64,000 bases of DNA from positions 558,001 through 622,000 of the forward strand of contig NZ_JOIZ01000005.1 of assembly GCF_000721605.1 (NCBI RefSeq), read 5' to 3'. Made by a program: the position numbers and the translations under genes. This DNA comes from Streptomyces sp. NRRL S-37. Its GTDB lineage: Bacteria; Actinomycetota; Actinomycetes; Streptomycetales; Streptomycetaceae. The notes beneath the pieces are model-generated. The model was not told the DNA's origin. It made no database searches and was given only the letters and a program-made list of their open reading frames with translations. This document shows, piece after piece, positions 10,801 to 19,331 of the stretch. Positions within the stretch are counted from its first letter, which is position 1; the number at the start of each line of letters is the position of its first letter.

Positions 10801-11945
10801 ACGACCGGTGGTCCCTGGCACAGGTCGCCGGTGGGGTGCTTGGGGTTGTTGTACCCCGACCCCTCCTTGCGGTCGTTGGAGCACGGGACGAACTGGCGCT
10901 CGATGAAGTTGGCGCCGGTGTCCCAGCCGTCACCGACCCAGCTGCTCTGCTGCGAGGACGCGGAGGAGCGGCCGTCGACGCTCGCGGAGGAGTAGCTCAG
11001 CCCGAGGGTCGGGCCGGGGCCGCCCATCGAGGAGGGGATCTCCATCGGGTACGACCAGGTGAAGTCGCCCGAGGAACCGCCCGCCTGCCAGGAGCCGGAG
11101 GGGCTGAGGGAGGTGGCGCGGTAGTCACCGGACGGGCCGTTGGGCGCCGCTGTCGCGGCCAGCACCATGGCCCCGGCGGCGCCTGACGTCTTCGCCGCGG
11201 TCCGCGCGGACACGGCCGACGCCGTCGTGGCCGATGCGCCCGTGGCGGTGGCCGTCGTGGCCGGGGGTGCCTCGACGGTGGCCGTCAGGGTGCCCTTCAC
11301 CGGGTCGTTGGCCGTGGTGACCGGTGTGCGCGTGCGGCACTCGGCCTTGTCGGGTGTCGTCAGCGCGCACGCGGGCAGCGCGACGAACGTCAGCCGGGAA
11401 CCCCAGCCGCCGCCGTAGGCGTTGCGGAACCCCTTGTAGTCGAGCTCGACGCGCACCGGCGCGGCCGCCGGGGTCCGGTCGGTACGGCCGACCTTCAGCA
11501 GGACGCCGTCGACGCCGGCCTTGTCGGTGGCCGCACGGCCGGCGACCTCGACCCGGGCGGTGACGGGCCGTTCGGCCTCCGTGCGGTCCCCGGTGGCGGC
11601 GGCCAGGCGGACCGGCAGCGAGCCGGCGCGGACACGCGGGGCCGTGGTGCCGCCGGCCGCCACCAGCCGGACCTCGGCGGAGTCGGCCTCCGGCCAGGTC
11701 ACCGAGGGGGACCCGGTCCAGGTCCGCTTCGGTACCCGGCTGGAACCGGAACCCTTCTCGGCCGGTTCGCCCGGCACGTTCACGAGCTTCTGCAATGCGG
11801 GCAGGGTGCCGCCGGCCGCGCGGGCGTCCGGGGTCATGGCCGGAAGGCCGGTCAGCAGAAGCGACACGGCGAGCGCCGGCAGTGACCAGCGCATCGCCGT
11901 GCGTATTCGTCTGTGGGCATGGCTGTGCCCACTCCGTTTCGACAT
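4830..11945 (-). CDS. RHS polymorphic toxin with HINT domain and HNH/nuclease-like tip
   Basis: 2371 residues. A Sec-type signal lies at about 1-45, followed by a long N-terminal beta region with SPSGSWQAGGSSGDFTWSYP. YD/RHS repeats span roughly 700-1870, and the RHS core (GEKGFVGGT..THLGAREYD..GRFISVDP) is near 1880. An Ala/Lys-rich linker then leads to a HINT autoprotease (about 2087-2238) that starts CRVNSFTPETPVL, has TDGHPFW, and ends VLVHNC. The last ~133 residues are the toxin tip, with GHTRGHLLPQSLGG resembling the DRGH-type motif of DNA/RNA non-specific endonucleases. The RHS shell should encapsulate the toxin, and HINT should release it after His-Asn. It is divergent from the FG-GAP gene at 12227 and is followed by an immunity candidate. 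Confidence 0.9.
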   Translation of the reverse strand: MSKRSGHSHAHRRIRTAMRWSLPALAVSLLLTGLPAMTPDARAAGGTLPALQKLVNVPGEPAEKGSGSSRVPKRTWTGSPSVTWPEADSAEVRLVAAGGTTAPRVRAGSLPVRLAAATGDRTEAERPVTARVEVAGRAATDKAGVDGVLLKVGRTDRTPAAAPVRVELDYKGFRNAYGGGWGSRLTFVALPACALTTPDKAECRTRTPVTTANDPVKGTLTATVEAPPATTATATGASATTASAVSARTAAKTSGAAGAMVLAATAAPNGPSGDYRATSLSPSGSWQAGGSSGDFTWSYPMEIPSSMGGPGPTLGLSYSSASVDGRSSASSQQSSWVGDGWDTGANFIERQFVPCSNDRKEGSGYNNPKHPTGDLCQGPPVVTLSLNGSSTQLVLDDTTKKWVPAGDDGSRVELLRGAANGDEEKEYWRVTNEEGVQYYFGRDRLPGWSSGKPETNSAWSVPVYGNHAGEPCHKTAYADSVCDQVYRWNLDYVVDLRGNAMTYWYGKERNHYGSAVTREGKSTNRGYDRGGWLKRISYGLRDDDLFAAAPAQVTFEVAERCVKTTTFDCDEDKLTSEAKWEVTRNWPDVPADQLCAEGKECKDRYAPTFFTRKRLTSITTEILRDGKHQPVDTWALTQDFKSTGDGGVAGDYPLWLDAIQHTGRNGTPVSLPPVTFRGKQLPNRVDNDSDGNPPFLRWRVETVQTETGARIAVEYAEPECSTETDPKKLPAAPHTNTMRCYPVVNEVPDPTDETGLKKKYFTDWFHKHRVDEIREEDKNGTSPTKVTTFQYLGDPAWAYDDDSELLSEKARTWSQWRGYGKVRTLVGTAPDKRSQVETVYFRGMDGDRLPTGKREVTVKDSEGGTVDDHKLFAGQIRESLYYDGEGGPLQSATLYTPWVRGPTATRKRTEGAEPLQAWMAGTSRIASRTILSDNRGQRRTAVEHAYDSRGRLDHTTDRGDLSRGDDDTCTRYEYVNDAGKHVYTPQKRVETLTTSCDAKDIARPADVGSDKVMSYDAVYNVTKVESLADYKDGKPVYRLDGSSTFDKYGRITSTTDIHDNTTRTAYVPASGSLPVKTVVTNPKGHTDTTELDPARGLALAKEDTNKRRQVLEYDALGRLVKTWSPDRDPATQTPDAEFAYTVTPDAPVVITTKKLLERGDHQVTYDIYDGALRLRQTQQPALDGGRVITDTFYDSRGLIWKENGAHFNDKDPSPELWISDDNKVPASTRTEYDGQGRPVATIARKFGEETWRTTTTYGGDWVAVDPPKGEIPTMSLVDARGRKTELRQFKGEGPTGAYDRTTYTYERRGMLESVTDQAGNEWSYKYDLRGRAYETKDPDKGITRTTYDDADRILTTTDGRDPAKTIAYAYDTLNRPVATYEGSLKGRKLTEQTYDTLPGAVGMPVTTIRYVDGNAYKQEVTGYDEEYRPLGSKITIPESEGKLAGEYVYSNTYTKTTGMPQTMTQPAVAGLPKERTSVGYNGFDMVTTMAVAGKTFVAGTEYTPLGDVVRTRVGPAGKQLVTSREFDEQTRRPLRTVFDQEVGTTGTARISDVRTAYDDSGNILKITDAQGPNPTAATTDTQCFAYDYLRRMTESWTSAKADECANPAAGPSAGPRVGGPDPYWTSYTFDAAGNRKTEVKHDVTGDTTKDVTREYEYAEGGSTTSKLLKVHTKGPEGEREDSFGYDKVGNTTRRTVMGTTQNLEWDAEGRLEKVTEGTGDEAKSTSYVYDAGGNRLIRRDPNGTTLYLPGTEVQLDKSGNVVKGTRHYQHPAGPAMMRTAQGGKITTAYLLSDHNGTATVAVDAAAGTVTRRAFTPFGEVRGQKPSMWPGEKGFVGGTMDESTGLTHLGAREYDPAIGRFISVDPMMDTAESQTMNPYAYANNSPVTFSDPSGQFWGFFNLIKAAVKLYKKAYAALTGGTPPAPSKPAPSVSKKDVERARWLKKQSKMDMVMHVAKEAVKEASGYNDIVDCLNGALGTCAMIALEAAVPFAGKAKRLLKALDKAWSAYRKWEDEVRWATGIIRRADADAKAMAKYTEDMAEWRKQADAAKAAKKAKAEEAEATAAKKADSDGDGGGGDGTQSAGESCRVNSFTPETPVLMADGRKKPIKDIKPGDKVVATDPKTGKTAVKEVTALIIGKGAKNLVEITIDTDGEKGGKTAKATATDGHPFWVPELREWVRATDLKSGDWLKTSAGTRVQISAVKRWTQQATVYNLTVADIHTYYVVAGAAPVLVHNCGDVDYGQVLSDERRTGVTAIVTPADLGKGSKAGRRIIPPGFVKNSSGHTRGHLLPQSLGGDGKVPANIVRTNSKVDNGAMSAFGDSIAAHVAKGNTILFQATPRYLPGSNVPFRIDIKAFDDNGWSTAAQFLVD

Positions 11946-12226
11946 AGAGAATTCCCCAGTTTTGATCCCCCGTGAAAACAGTCGGTGCGAAAGTTACCAC
12001 CTGGTTCATCTCTCGCCCCACCCCCTGACTCTCTCGTCCGACCTGGGTCGCGTGCACGCCATCCGGCCTGCTAGAAAGCACGGCGGGCGGCGCGCGTCCA
12101 GCCTTTGTCACGCTGAGCGACGGAGCGTGGGGGCCGGGGGAAACGGAATGCTTCGTACCGGAAGTCTGTGCGCCGCCCGTGCACATCGACCGAGGAACTG
12201 CAAGGAAACGGGCGGTAGAAAACCGT
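11946..12226. promoter_or_regulatory. Divergent intergenic region between RHS toxin and FG-GAP protein
   Basis: 281 bases hold the promoters of both giant secreted proteins. I cannot assign -35/-10 boxes with confidence. The shared region suggests coordinated expression of the pair. Confidence 0.4.
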
Positions 12227-15200
12227 ATGGAAAACAGACCGAGAGGGCCCGTCAACGGCCCCGGGGGAGCATTCGGAAAGGCGATATCAGCGGCATTGCT
12301 GATGGCCCTTTCAGCGGGAATGCTGACCCTTTCACCGACGACCGCGACGGCGTCCGAGGAAAAAGCGCCGGAGCGTACCGGAACCACGCTCACCGAGAAT
12401 CTGCGCAAGGAGACCGACGCGGCCGTCGAGAAGGCCGCGGAGGACAACCGGCGCGTCGAGATCGTGTCCGCGCGCACCGAAACGGACGAGACGTTCGCCA
12501 ACCCCGACGGCACGTTCACCGTGGAACGCGCGCTGATACCGGTCCGCGTGCGCCAGGGCGGAAAGCTCGTCCCCGTGGACACCCGCCTTTCCGAGACGGA
12601 GAACGGCCGGATCGCGCCCGCGGCCACGGGAATGTCCGTCTCGTTCTCCGGTGGCGGTGACGGGGCCTTCGCCACCATGGTCAGGGACGGCCGGGAGATC
12701 TCCCTCACCTGGCCGGGGGAACTGCCCGAGCCGGTCCTCGACGGCCGCACGGCCACCTATCCCGACGTCCTGCCCGGCGTCGACCTCACGGTCACCGCCG
12801 ACGTGGAGTCCTTCTCCCACGCGCTCGTGGTGAAGAACGCCGAGGCCGCCAAGAACCCGGCACTGGACGCCGTCACCTTCGGCCACTCGAGCAAGGGCCT
12901 CGACCTGAAGGCCGGAGCGGACGGCCGTCTGGAGGCCGTGGACCCGACCGGGACGGCCGTCTTCTCCGCGCCGCAACCGCGGATGTGGGACTCGGCCGGA
13001 TCCGAGGCCCCGACCGCGGACCCGGCCCCGGATCCCACCGCGGACCCGGCCGCGGAAACACCGAAGGCGGCGGAGGAACCCGCGAAGGCCGGCGCGGCAC
13101 GCTCCGCGTCCGCGGTCCACGCGGCCGCGGACGCCGATCCGGCACCGCGTCCCCTCGCCGAGACGCTGACCGGTGCGACCGAGGGCTCCCGGCAGGCGGG
13201 CATCGGCGTGGAGCTGACGGACCGTTCCCTGACCCTGCGCCCGGACCAGCGGCTGCTGGACGACCCCGCCACCGTGTTCCCGGTCGTCATCGACCCCGTG
13301 TGGGCGAAGGACGCCTGGAAGAACGCCTGGTCCATCGCGTACAAGCACACCGCCTACGCCAGCTCCGACGACACCGTCTACTGGAACGGCGGCACGATCT
13401 CCGATTTCGCGCGGGTCGGTGTCGCCAATGACACCGAACGCGGCGGAACGGTCCGGGCGAACACGTATTTCCGGGTGTCCACGTCGAACACCTGGGGCAA
13501 ACAGATCATCCGTTCGACGCTCCGGATCAAGCAGACCCATGCCGGTTCCTGGTCCTGCAAGTCGGGCGCCGTTCAGGTCCGTACGATCGGCAAGGCCCTT
13601 CCCACCAACATCACTTGGAACAGGCAGCCCACGTGGGGCGCCCTGGTGGACTCCTCCGGTGAATCCTTCGGCGGCCGCAACTGCCCCGCCGACAAGGCGG
13701 GGCTCGTCGAATTCGACGTGACCGACGCGATCAGCAAGGCGGCCAAGGAGAAGTGGGGTTCGTGGGCCTTCGTCATGTCCGCGAAGAGTTCCCAGGTCGA
13801 CGTCTCGTGGCGCAAGTTCGACCCGCACTCGGTGCGCGTGTCGACGCACCTGAACACGATTCCGTCCAAGCCGAGCGGCCGGTCCACCGACCCGTCCGTA
13901 CCCTGCACCGGCGGCACGTTCGGCACCACCGACTACGTCACTCTGCGTGCCAAGGTGAACGACGCCGAGGACAACAACCTCGTCGCCGAGTTCCGCTACG
14001 CGCCGGACGGCGACTCCTCGCCCGTGATCGCCAAGGTCAAGGCGAGCCGTGGCTCGGTCGCCAGTCTGCGCATCCCCGCCAAGAACCTCGCCTCCGGCAC
14101 GTACTGGTGGGACGTGAGGGCCAGTGACGGCACCGCCAACGGCCCCTGGGGCGGCCGGTGCGGCTTCACCTTCGACAAGACCCGGCCCTCGAAGCTTCCC
14201 GGCGTGACCTCGGCCGAGTTCCCCGCGGAGCAGGACGGCAACCCGGCCCGCACGGCGGGGAAGTTCCAGTTCACCGCGGAAGGCGTGGCCGACGTCACCC
14301 GGTACGTCTGGTGGACCGACTCCGACACCCGGGAGAGGTTCGTGGACGCCACCAAGGCCGGAGGACCCGCCAAGGAGCCGGTGACCTACACACCGCTCAA
14401 CGCCGGCCCGCAGTACCTGTACGTCCGCAGCCTCGACGCCGCGGGCAACCGGTCCGACCTGAGGACGTACCTCTTCTATCCGACGCGCGCCCCGGAGCGG
14501 GACAGGCCCGGTGACCTCAACGGCGACACCACCGTCGACATGTGGTCCGTCGACCCGGGCAGCGGTGCCCTGTGGGTCCACCCGGGCCAGGGCAACGGCA
14601 AGTTCGGCGTGGGCCGCCAGGCCGACGAGGAGTCCTTCGGCGACGCGGTGCTCACCCACCGCGGCAGCTGGAACGAGGACTACTACGAAGACCTCGTCGC
14701 CCTGCGGCCGGGCCTGGAGGACCCCGGGGTCAAGGAGCTGTGGGTCTACACGAACCGCGGCGACGGCGAGCTCGGGGGCGCCGACACCGGTCGCTGGCCG
14801 CTGGAGGTCGCCGTCGAGGACGCCAACCACTGGCGGAACGCCGACCAGGTGCTGTCGATCGGCAGCGTCAACGACGACAACGCCGACGGCGGGATCGACG
14901 CCGACGACGCGCCCGACCTGCTCGTCAAGGCCGGCGCCGAGCTCTGGCTCTACCTGGGCAGTCAGGGCAGCCCGCTCATCGACGAGGTCGAGCCGGTGTC
15001 CCTCGGCAACGCCGACTGGCAGGACATGACGCTCCTCGCCCCCGGCGACCTCAACGACGACGGCCTGCCCGAACTGTGGGCCCGCGACACCCGGAAGGGC
15101 ACGATCCACCAGTACACCAGCCGGAAGAACCCGGTGCAGGACGACGTCACCGCGGCCGACCTGAGCGTGTACGCCGACCCGGCCGCGCGCGCCACGTCCA

Positions 15201-17194
15201 TCGGCAGTGGCTTCACCGGCTCCGCCCGTCCGCACCTCGCCACCGACGGCGACTTCGAGGGCGACGGGTTCCCGGACCTGTGGTCCCGGGACGGGGAGGG
15301 CAACGCGGTCGAGTTCCCCGGCCGGGCGCCCGTCGACGGTTCCGCCTTCGGCCCGGCCCGTCCGCTGGTGACCGGCGGTACCCCGTGGGGCACCTGTGAG
15401 GCCTTCGAGTCGAAGGCCACCGGCAAGCACACGCTGTGCGGCCCGATCCTCGCCAAGTACAAGGCGCTGGGCGGCCCCGAGGGCTTCGGCTACCCGAACA
15501 CCGACGTGGTGACCGCGTCCGACAGGACCGGCCGGTACACGCTCTTCCAGGCGCCCGGTACGACGGCCGACAACCGGTCGATCCACTGGAGCCCGGACAC
15601 AGGAGCCTGGGAGGTCCACGGCTCGATCTGGACGAAGTGGAACGCACTGGGCAGGGAGGCGGGCGTCCTCGGCTACCCGACCTCCGACGAGCGTCCCACC
15701 AGTGACGGCGTCGGCCGGTTCAACACCTTCAGCAAGGGCGGCAAGGGCAGCGGCATCTACTACGTGTACGGAATCGGCGCGTACGCGGTGCAGGGCGGCA
15801 TCTACGGCCGCTACCTCGAACTGGGCGGCCCGAAGGAGATCGGCTACCCGATCGCCGACGAGAAGGCCACCACGCCCAAGGCGGGCGCCTTCCAGCGGTT
15901 CCGGTTCCGCGACGAGGAGACGCACAGCTCCGCCATCTACTGGAGCAAGGCCACCGGCGCGTGGCCCGTCCACAACGCGATCCTGCGCAAGTGGGAGTCG
16001 CTGAAGTCGGAGAACGGTTCACTGGGTTTCCCCGTCTCCGGCGAGTACCAGGTCACCGGCGGTGCCCGGACCGACTTCGAGAACGGCTACGTCCGCTGGA
16101 ACCGTACGAGCGGCACGACCACCGAGCACAAGCCGGACGACCGCACCGCGCACCTGCGGACGGACCTCTCCGGTGATGTGAACGGTGACGGACGCACCGA
16201 CATGATCACGGTCTACGACTACGGGAACGCGTCGACCGGCATCCACGTCCTGACCGCCGAACCCGACGGCGGTGTGCGTCCGCCGAAGGAGGTCTGGACG
16301 AGCAACCGGGGCAGCTTCGACGCCGCCCGCGCCCAGTGGACCGCCGGCGACTTCAACGGCGACGGGCTCACCGACGTCGCCGCCTTCTACGGGTACGCGA
16401 ACGGCTCGGTCGCCATGTGGTCGTTCCTCACCCAGGAGGACGGCGGCATGAAGACCCTCAAGAGCGCCGAACTGGCTCCCGAGAAGTGGTACATGGAACG
16501 CACGGTCACGATCCAGGCCGGTGACGTCAACGGCGACGGCCGGGACGACCTGACCGCCGTCTACGACTACGACGACGGCCAGATGGGCCTGCACAAGTTC
16601 CTCGCCCGCCCCGACGGCGGCTTCGAGGACTTCGTCCGCGGCCTCAACACCGGCGACGGCAAGTGGTGGGCCAGGAACGCCCACTACACGATGGGCGACG
16701 CCAACGGCGACGGCCGGGACGACCTCATCGCGTTCTACGGCTACTCCGACGGCGACGCCGCGCTGTTCACCTTCACCGCCAAGGCCGACGGCACCCTGAA
16801 CGGGTACTCGAAGTCGTGGAACGTCGGCCCCGGCGCCTGGGAACGCGACCGGGTCGAGCTGACCAGCGGCGACTACAACGGCGACAAGCGCGCCGACGCC
16901 GCGGTGATGTACCGGCACGACGAGGGCGTCACCTCGCTGCACACCTTCCTCGCGAAGACGGACGGCGGCTTCCAGGCGCCGGTCGAGGGATACCGGTCCG
17001 GCACGGGCAACTGGTACGCCAGCAGCTCCGGCATGCCAGTGTCCGGCGACGCGGACGGCGACGGGCGGGAGGACATCCTGATCATGTACAACTACGCGAC
17101 GGGTGCCACCCGGGCCTTCACCTTCCCCGCCGGGGAGGACGGCACCTTCGGCGCCCCGCGGCGCTCCTGGTACGCGGAGCCGGGCACCTGGTGA
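12227..17194 (+). CDS. Giant secreted FG-GAP/LGFP repeat surface protein
   Basis: ATG at 12227 is chosen because the signal peptide (AISAALLMALSAGMLTL, then an AxA-like site) follows directly; the ribosome site is weak. The GTG at 12179 is an alternative. The product is 1655 residues. An N-terminal DNRLRE-like, beta-rich region (about 50-550) contains an Ala/Pro-rich linker. It is followed by a fibronectin-like stretch, LGFP repeats (GFGYPNTD, LGYPTSDE, IGYPIADE, LGFPVSGE, about 1080-1300) and FG-GAP/VCBS repeats (GDVNGDGRTDM, GDFNGDGLTDV, GDANGDGRDDL, GDYNGDKRADA). LGFP repeats associate with mycolate or other cell-surface polymers, and FG-GAP repeats bind calcium and form propellers. It is divergent from, and probably expressed with, the RHS toxin, possibly as a wall-associated partner. 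Confidence 0.85.
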   Translation: MENRPRGPVNGPGGAFGKAISAALLMALSAGMLTLSPTTATASEEKAPERTGTTLTENLRKETDAAVEKAAEDNRRVEIVSARTETDETFANPDGTFTVERALIPVRVRQGGKLVPVDTRLSETENGRIAPAATGMSVSFSGGGDGAFATMVRDGREISLTWPGELPEPVLDGRTATYPDVLPGVDLTVTADVESFSHALVVKNAEAAKNPALDAVTFGHSSKGLDLKAGADGRLEAVDPTGTAVFSAPQPRMWDSAGSEAPTADPAPDPTADPAAETPKAAEEPAKAGAARSASAVHAAADADPAPRPLAETLTGATEGSRQAGIGVELTDRSLTLRPDQRLLDDPATVFPVVIDPVWAKDAWKNAWSIAYKHTAYASSDDTVYWNGGTISDFARVGVANDTERGGTVRANTYFRVSTSNTWGKQIIRSTLRIKQTHAGSWSCKSGAVQVRTIGKALPTNITWNRQPTWGALVDSSGESFGGRNCPADKAGLVEFDVTDAISKAAKEKWGSWAFVMSAKSSQVDVSWRKFDPHSVRVSTHLNTIPSKPSGRSTDPSVPCTGGTFGTTDYVTLRAKVNDAEDNNLVAEFRYAPDGDSSPVIAKVKASRGSVASLRIPAKNLASGTYWWDVRASDGTANGPWGGRCGFTFDKTRPSKLPGVTSAEFPAEQDGNPARTAGKFQFTAEGVADVTRYVWWTDSDTRERFVDATKAGGPAKEPVTYTPLNAGPQYLYVRSLDAAGNRSDLRTYLFYPTRAPERDRPGDLNGDTTVDMWSVDPGSGALWVHPGQGNGKFGVGRQADEESFGDAVLTHRGSWNEDYYEDLVALRPGLEDPGVKELWVYTNRGDGELGGADTGRWPLEVAVEDANHWRNADQVLSIGSVNDDNADGGIDADDAPDLLVKAGAELWLYLGSQGSPLIDEVEPVSLGNADWQDMTLLAPGDLNDDGLPELWARDTRKGTIHQYTSRKNPVQDDVTAADLSVYADPAARATSIGSGFTGSARPHLATDGDFEGDGFPDLWSRDGEGNAVEFPGRAPVDGSAFGPARPLVTGGTPWGTCEAFESKATGKHTLCGPILAKYKALGGPEGFGYPNTDVVTASDRTGRYTLFQAPGTTADNRSIHWSPDTGAWEVHGSIWTKWNALGREAGVLGYPTSDERPTSDGVGRFNTFSKGGKGSGIYYVYGIGAYAVQGGIYGRYLELGGPKEIGYPIADEKATTPKAGAFQRFRFRDEETHSSAIYWSKATGAWPVHNAILRKWESLKSENGSLGFPVSGEYQVTGGARTDFENGYVRWNRTSGTTTEHKPDDRTAHLRTDLSGDVNGDGRTDMITVYDYGNASTGIHVLTAEPDGGVRPPKEVWTSNRGSFDAARAQWTAGDFNGDGLTDVAAFYGYANGSVAMWSFLTQEDGGMKTLKSAELAPEKWYMERTVTIQAGDVNGDGRDDLTAVYDYDDGQMGLHKFLARPDGGFEDFVRGLNTGDGKWWARNAHYTMGDANGDGRDDLIAFYGYSDGDAALFTFTAKADGTLNGYSKSWNVGPGAWERDRVELTSGDYNGDKRADAAVMYRHDEGVTSLHTFLAKTDGGFQAPVEGYRSGTGNWYASSSGMPVSGDADGDGREDILIMYNYATGATRAFTFPAGEDGTFGAPRRSWYAEPGTW

Positions 17195-17218
17195 CACCGC
17201 CGCGTGACAGGTGAACGA

Positions 17219-17255
17219 CGGCCGCCGGGCACCCGCCGCGGGTGCCCGGCGGCCG
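17219..17255 (+). terminator. Rho-independent-like hairpin after FG-GAP gene
   Basis: A perfect 16-bp stem (17219-17234 with 17240-17255) has a five-base loop. It lies 24 bases after the stop codon. Confidence 0.8.
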
Positions 17256-17385
17256 TGCGCCGGGAAGCGGCGGCGACGGCCGGCCTCCGGGTCACGGTGT
17301 GGCCGCTGGATCCGGTCCCGGCGCTCGCGCCGTTCCGCGCCCCGGTAGGGTTCGCCTCCGGGAAGGGGAAGGTGAGGGGAACCGG

Positions 17386-18366
17386 ATGAGCAGGGATCTC
17401 GGCTCTCGTAGGCTCCGCAGGCTCGGCACGTGCGTGCTCGTGACCGCTCTGTCGGTGACGGCGAGCGGCTGTGTGGTGGTGCACGGTGAGCGCGAGGTGC
17501 TCCCGGCCACCACCCGCGCCGAAGCCGCCGAAGCCCTCGAGGAGTTCACGGCCGCGTACAACGAGGCCGACAAGGCGTACGACAGTTCCCTGGACGCCGA
17601 CCGCACCACCGGTGCCCTCGCCGACATCGACGAGGCACGGCTGAAGGCCGGGCGGGCCAACAGCCCGGAGGGCAACGCCTCGCACACGCCGCTGGAGCTG
17701 ACGGACGCGAAGTTCACCATCCCGAAGAAGGCCGGCTGGCCGCGCTGGTTCCTCGCCGACGCGGCCGGCAACAAGGGCGGCGAGTCGCGCTGGCTGCTGG
17801 TGTTCACCCGCGACGGGCTGGACGAGACCTGGGAGGCGGCGTATCTGACGCTGGTCGCCCCGGACGACATACCGGAGTTCAAGACCGACCAGGACGGGTG
17901 GGCCGAGGCCGTGCCCGCGAACTCGGCCGGACTGGCGGTGGAACCGGGCGAGTTGAGCAAGGACTACGTCACGTACCTGAAGGACGGCGGGGACTCCTTC
18001 GCCGAGGGCCCGTACACCAGCGAGTGGCGGGCGCAGCGCGAGAAGAAGTCGTCACGGCCGGGGCTGGCCACGCAGTACATCGACGAGCCGCTGACGAACG
18101 GCGACCACGCGCCGCTGGCGCTGCGCACCAAGGACGGCGGGGCGCTGGTGTTCTTCACCACCCGCCACTTCGAGAAGCAGACCGCGGCGGCCGGGGCGTC
18201 GGTGCCGACGCCGAACAAGGACGTGCTGGCGCTGACGACCGGGGAGATACGGCAGTCGCTGACGATGGAGTTCGTCTCCAACGAGGTGGTGCTGGATCCG
18301 GCCGGCGACGGCGCGGTGGAGGTGCTGGGGCGGATCCAGGGGCTGACGGCGGCGCAGGGCGAGTAG
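17386..18366 (+). CDS. Putative secreted lipoprotein
   Basis: ATG at 17386 follows a GAGGGGAA ribosome site; an upstream in-frame start at 17242 would destroy the leader. The 326-residue protein has an Arg-rich n-region, a hydrophobic segment and the lipobox VTASGC, so Cys ~26 should be lipidated and the protein anchored outside the membrane. The mature part is acidic, with FTIPKKAGWPRWFLAD and a repeated LALRTKDGGALVFFTTRHF-like beta segment. This looks like a nuclear-transport-factor/DUF8094-type lipoprotein of actinomycetes, but the name is from memory. It stands alone after a strong terminator. Confidence 0.75.
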   Translation: MSRDLGSRRLRRLGTCVLVTALSVTASGCVVVHGEREVLPATTRAEAAEALEEFTAAYNEADKAYDSSLDADRTTGALADIDEARLKAGRANSPEGNASHTPLELTDAKFTIPKKAGWPRWFLADAAGNKGGESRWLLVFTRDGLDETWEAAYLTLVAPDDIPEFKTDQDGWAEAVPANSAGLAVEPGELSKDYVTYLKDGGDSFAEGPYTSEWRAQREKKSSRPGLATQYIDEPLTNGDHAPLALRTKDGGALVFFTTRHFEKQTAAAGASVPTPNKDVLALTTGEIRQSLTMEFVSNEVVLDPAGDGAVEVLGRIQGLTAAQGE

Positions 18367-18379
18367 GCCCCGGCCCGGG

Positions 18380-19117
18380 TCAGTGGCGCAGGGGCCAGGC
18401 CGTGCCCGCGTGGTCGGGCTGTTCGCCGGCGTGGCGGGCGCAGGAGTCGGTGAGGACCTCCAGCAGGCTCAGCGGGTCCGGGAGCGGATGCTCGGGGCCG
18501 CGTACCCAGTGCACCGACCGGCCGTCGTCGCCGGGGAGGCGGGCGGGCGGGACGAGGACGTAGGAACCGCGGCAGTGCCAGCGCAGGCCGGGGTGCTCGT
18601 CCATGGTCTCCGGGTGGCAGTCCAGCTCGCACGGCCACCACTCGTCCTCGTCCTCGGGGGTGCCGCGGGTGAGGGTGAAGAACAGCAGGCGGCCGTCGTC
18701 GCTCTCGGCGACGGGGCCGACCTCGACACCGGCGTCGAGGAGGCGGGTGAGCGCCTCGCGGCCGGCGTCGAGGGGGACGTCGAGGACGTCGTGCACCATG
18801 CCGGTGGCGGTGATGAAGTTGGCCTGCGGCTGGTGGCGGGCCCAGCGCTCGATCTGGGCGCGGTCGGTGGTGGACTGCGTCTGCCAGGCGAACGACACCG
18901 GGTGCCGGGCGGGGGTGGGACAGCCGACGCGGTCGCAGGAGCAGCCGTATCCGGCGGCGGGGTGGGCGGCGGGCGCGAGCGGCAGTCCCGCTTCGGCGGC
19001 GGCGAGCAGCAGGGCCTCGCGGCCGCCCTCGTCGGCGGCCTCCTTCGGGCGGCGTCCGCGCAGCCACTGGGAGAGCCTGCCCTGTCGGCCGGTCCGGCCG
19101 CCGAACTCCGCGCTCAT
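18380..19117 (-). CDS. Bifunctional primase/polymerase (prim-pol) N-terminal domain protein
   Basis: A 245-residue protein with the DNA primase/polymerase N-terminal pattern: a Cys-rich Zn-like segment (GCSCDRVGCPTPARHPVSF), the downstream WARHQPQANFITATG motif, and LLFFTLTRGTPEDEDEWWPC. This single-domain type is common in Streptomyces and lacks a helicase partner. Its role is uncertain; it may act in repair or replication restart, or be a plasmid-derived remnant made chromosomal. It is convergent with the lipoprotein gene, with only 13 bases between them. Confidence 0.75.
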   Translation of the reverse strand: MSAEFGGRTGRQGRLSQWLRGRRPKEAADEGGREALLLAAAEAGLPLAPAAHPAAGYGCSCDRVGCPTPARHPVSFAWQTQSTTDRAQIERWARHQPQANFITATGMVHDVLDVPLDAGREALTRLLDAGVEVGPVAESDDGRLLFFTLTRGTPEDEDEWWPCELDCHPETMDEHPGLRWHCRGSYVLVPPARLPGDDGRSVHWVRGPEHPLPDPLSLLEVLTDSCARHAGEQPDHAGTAWPLRH

Positions 19118-19331
19118 CTATCCCCTCGCCTCGCCGTCGTGCCCCACAGCATGCCCCATGGTCCCACGATCGCGCGCGCCGGGGGGCCGGAGCGCACAAT
19201 CTACGCAGGTGGGGCGAGGGAGCATCGAGGGGACGAGGGGTGGTGAAAGGTGCGTGCGCGGCGCGGGCGGGTGCACCGTTTCGGGTGCCGTCGGGCGGCC
19301 CGCGACGCTGTGCGGACCTACCGTGGTCGTC

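Noticed and set aside
12332..15973. 1213-residue minus-strand frame opposite the FG-GAP gene
   Set aside because: Antisense shadow; no family motif, whereas the plus strand has signal peptide, LGFP and FG-GAP repeats.
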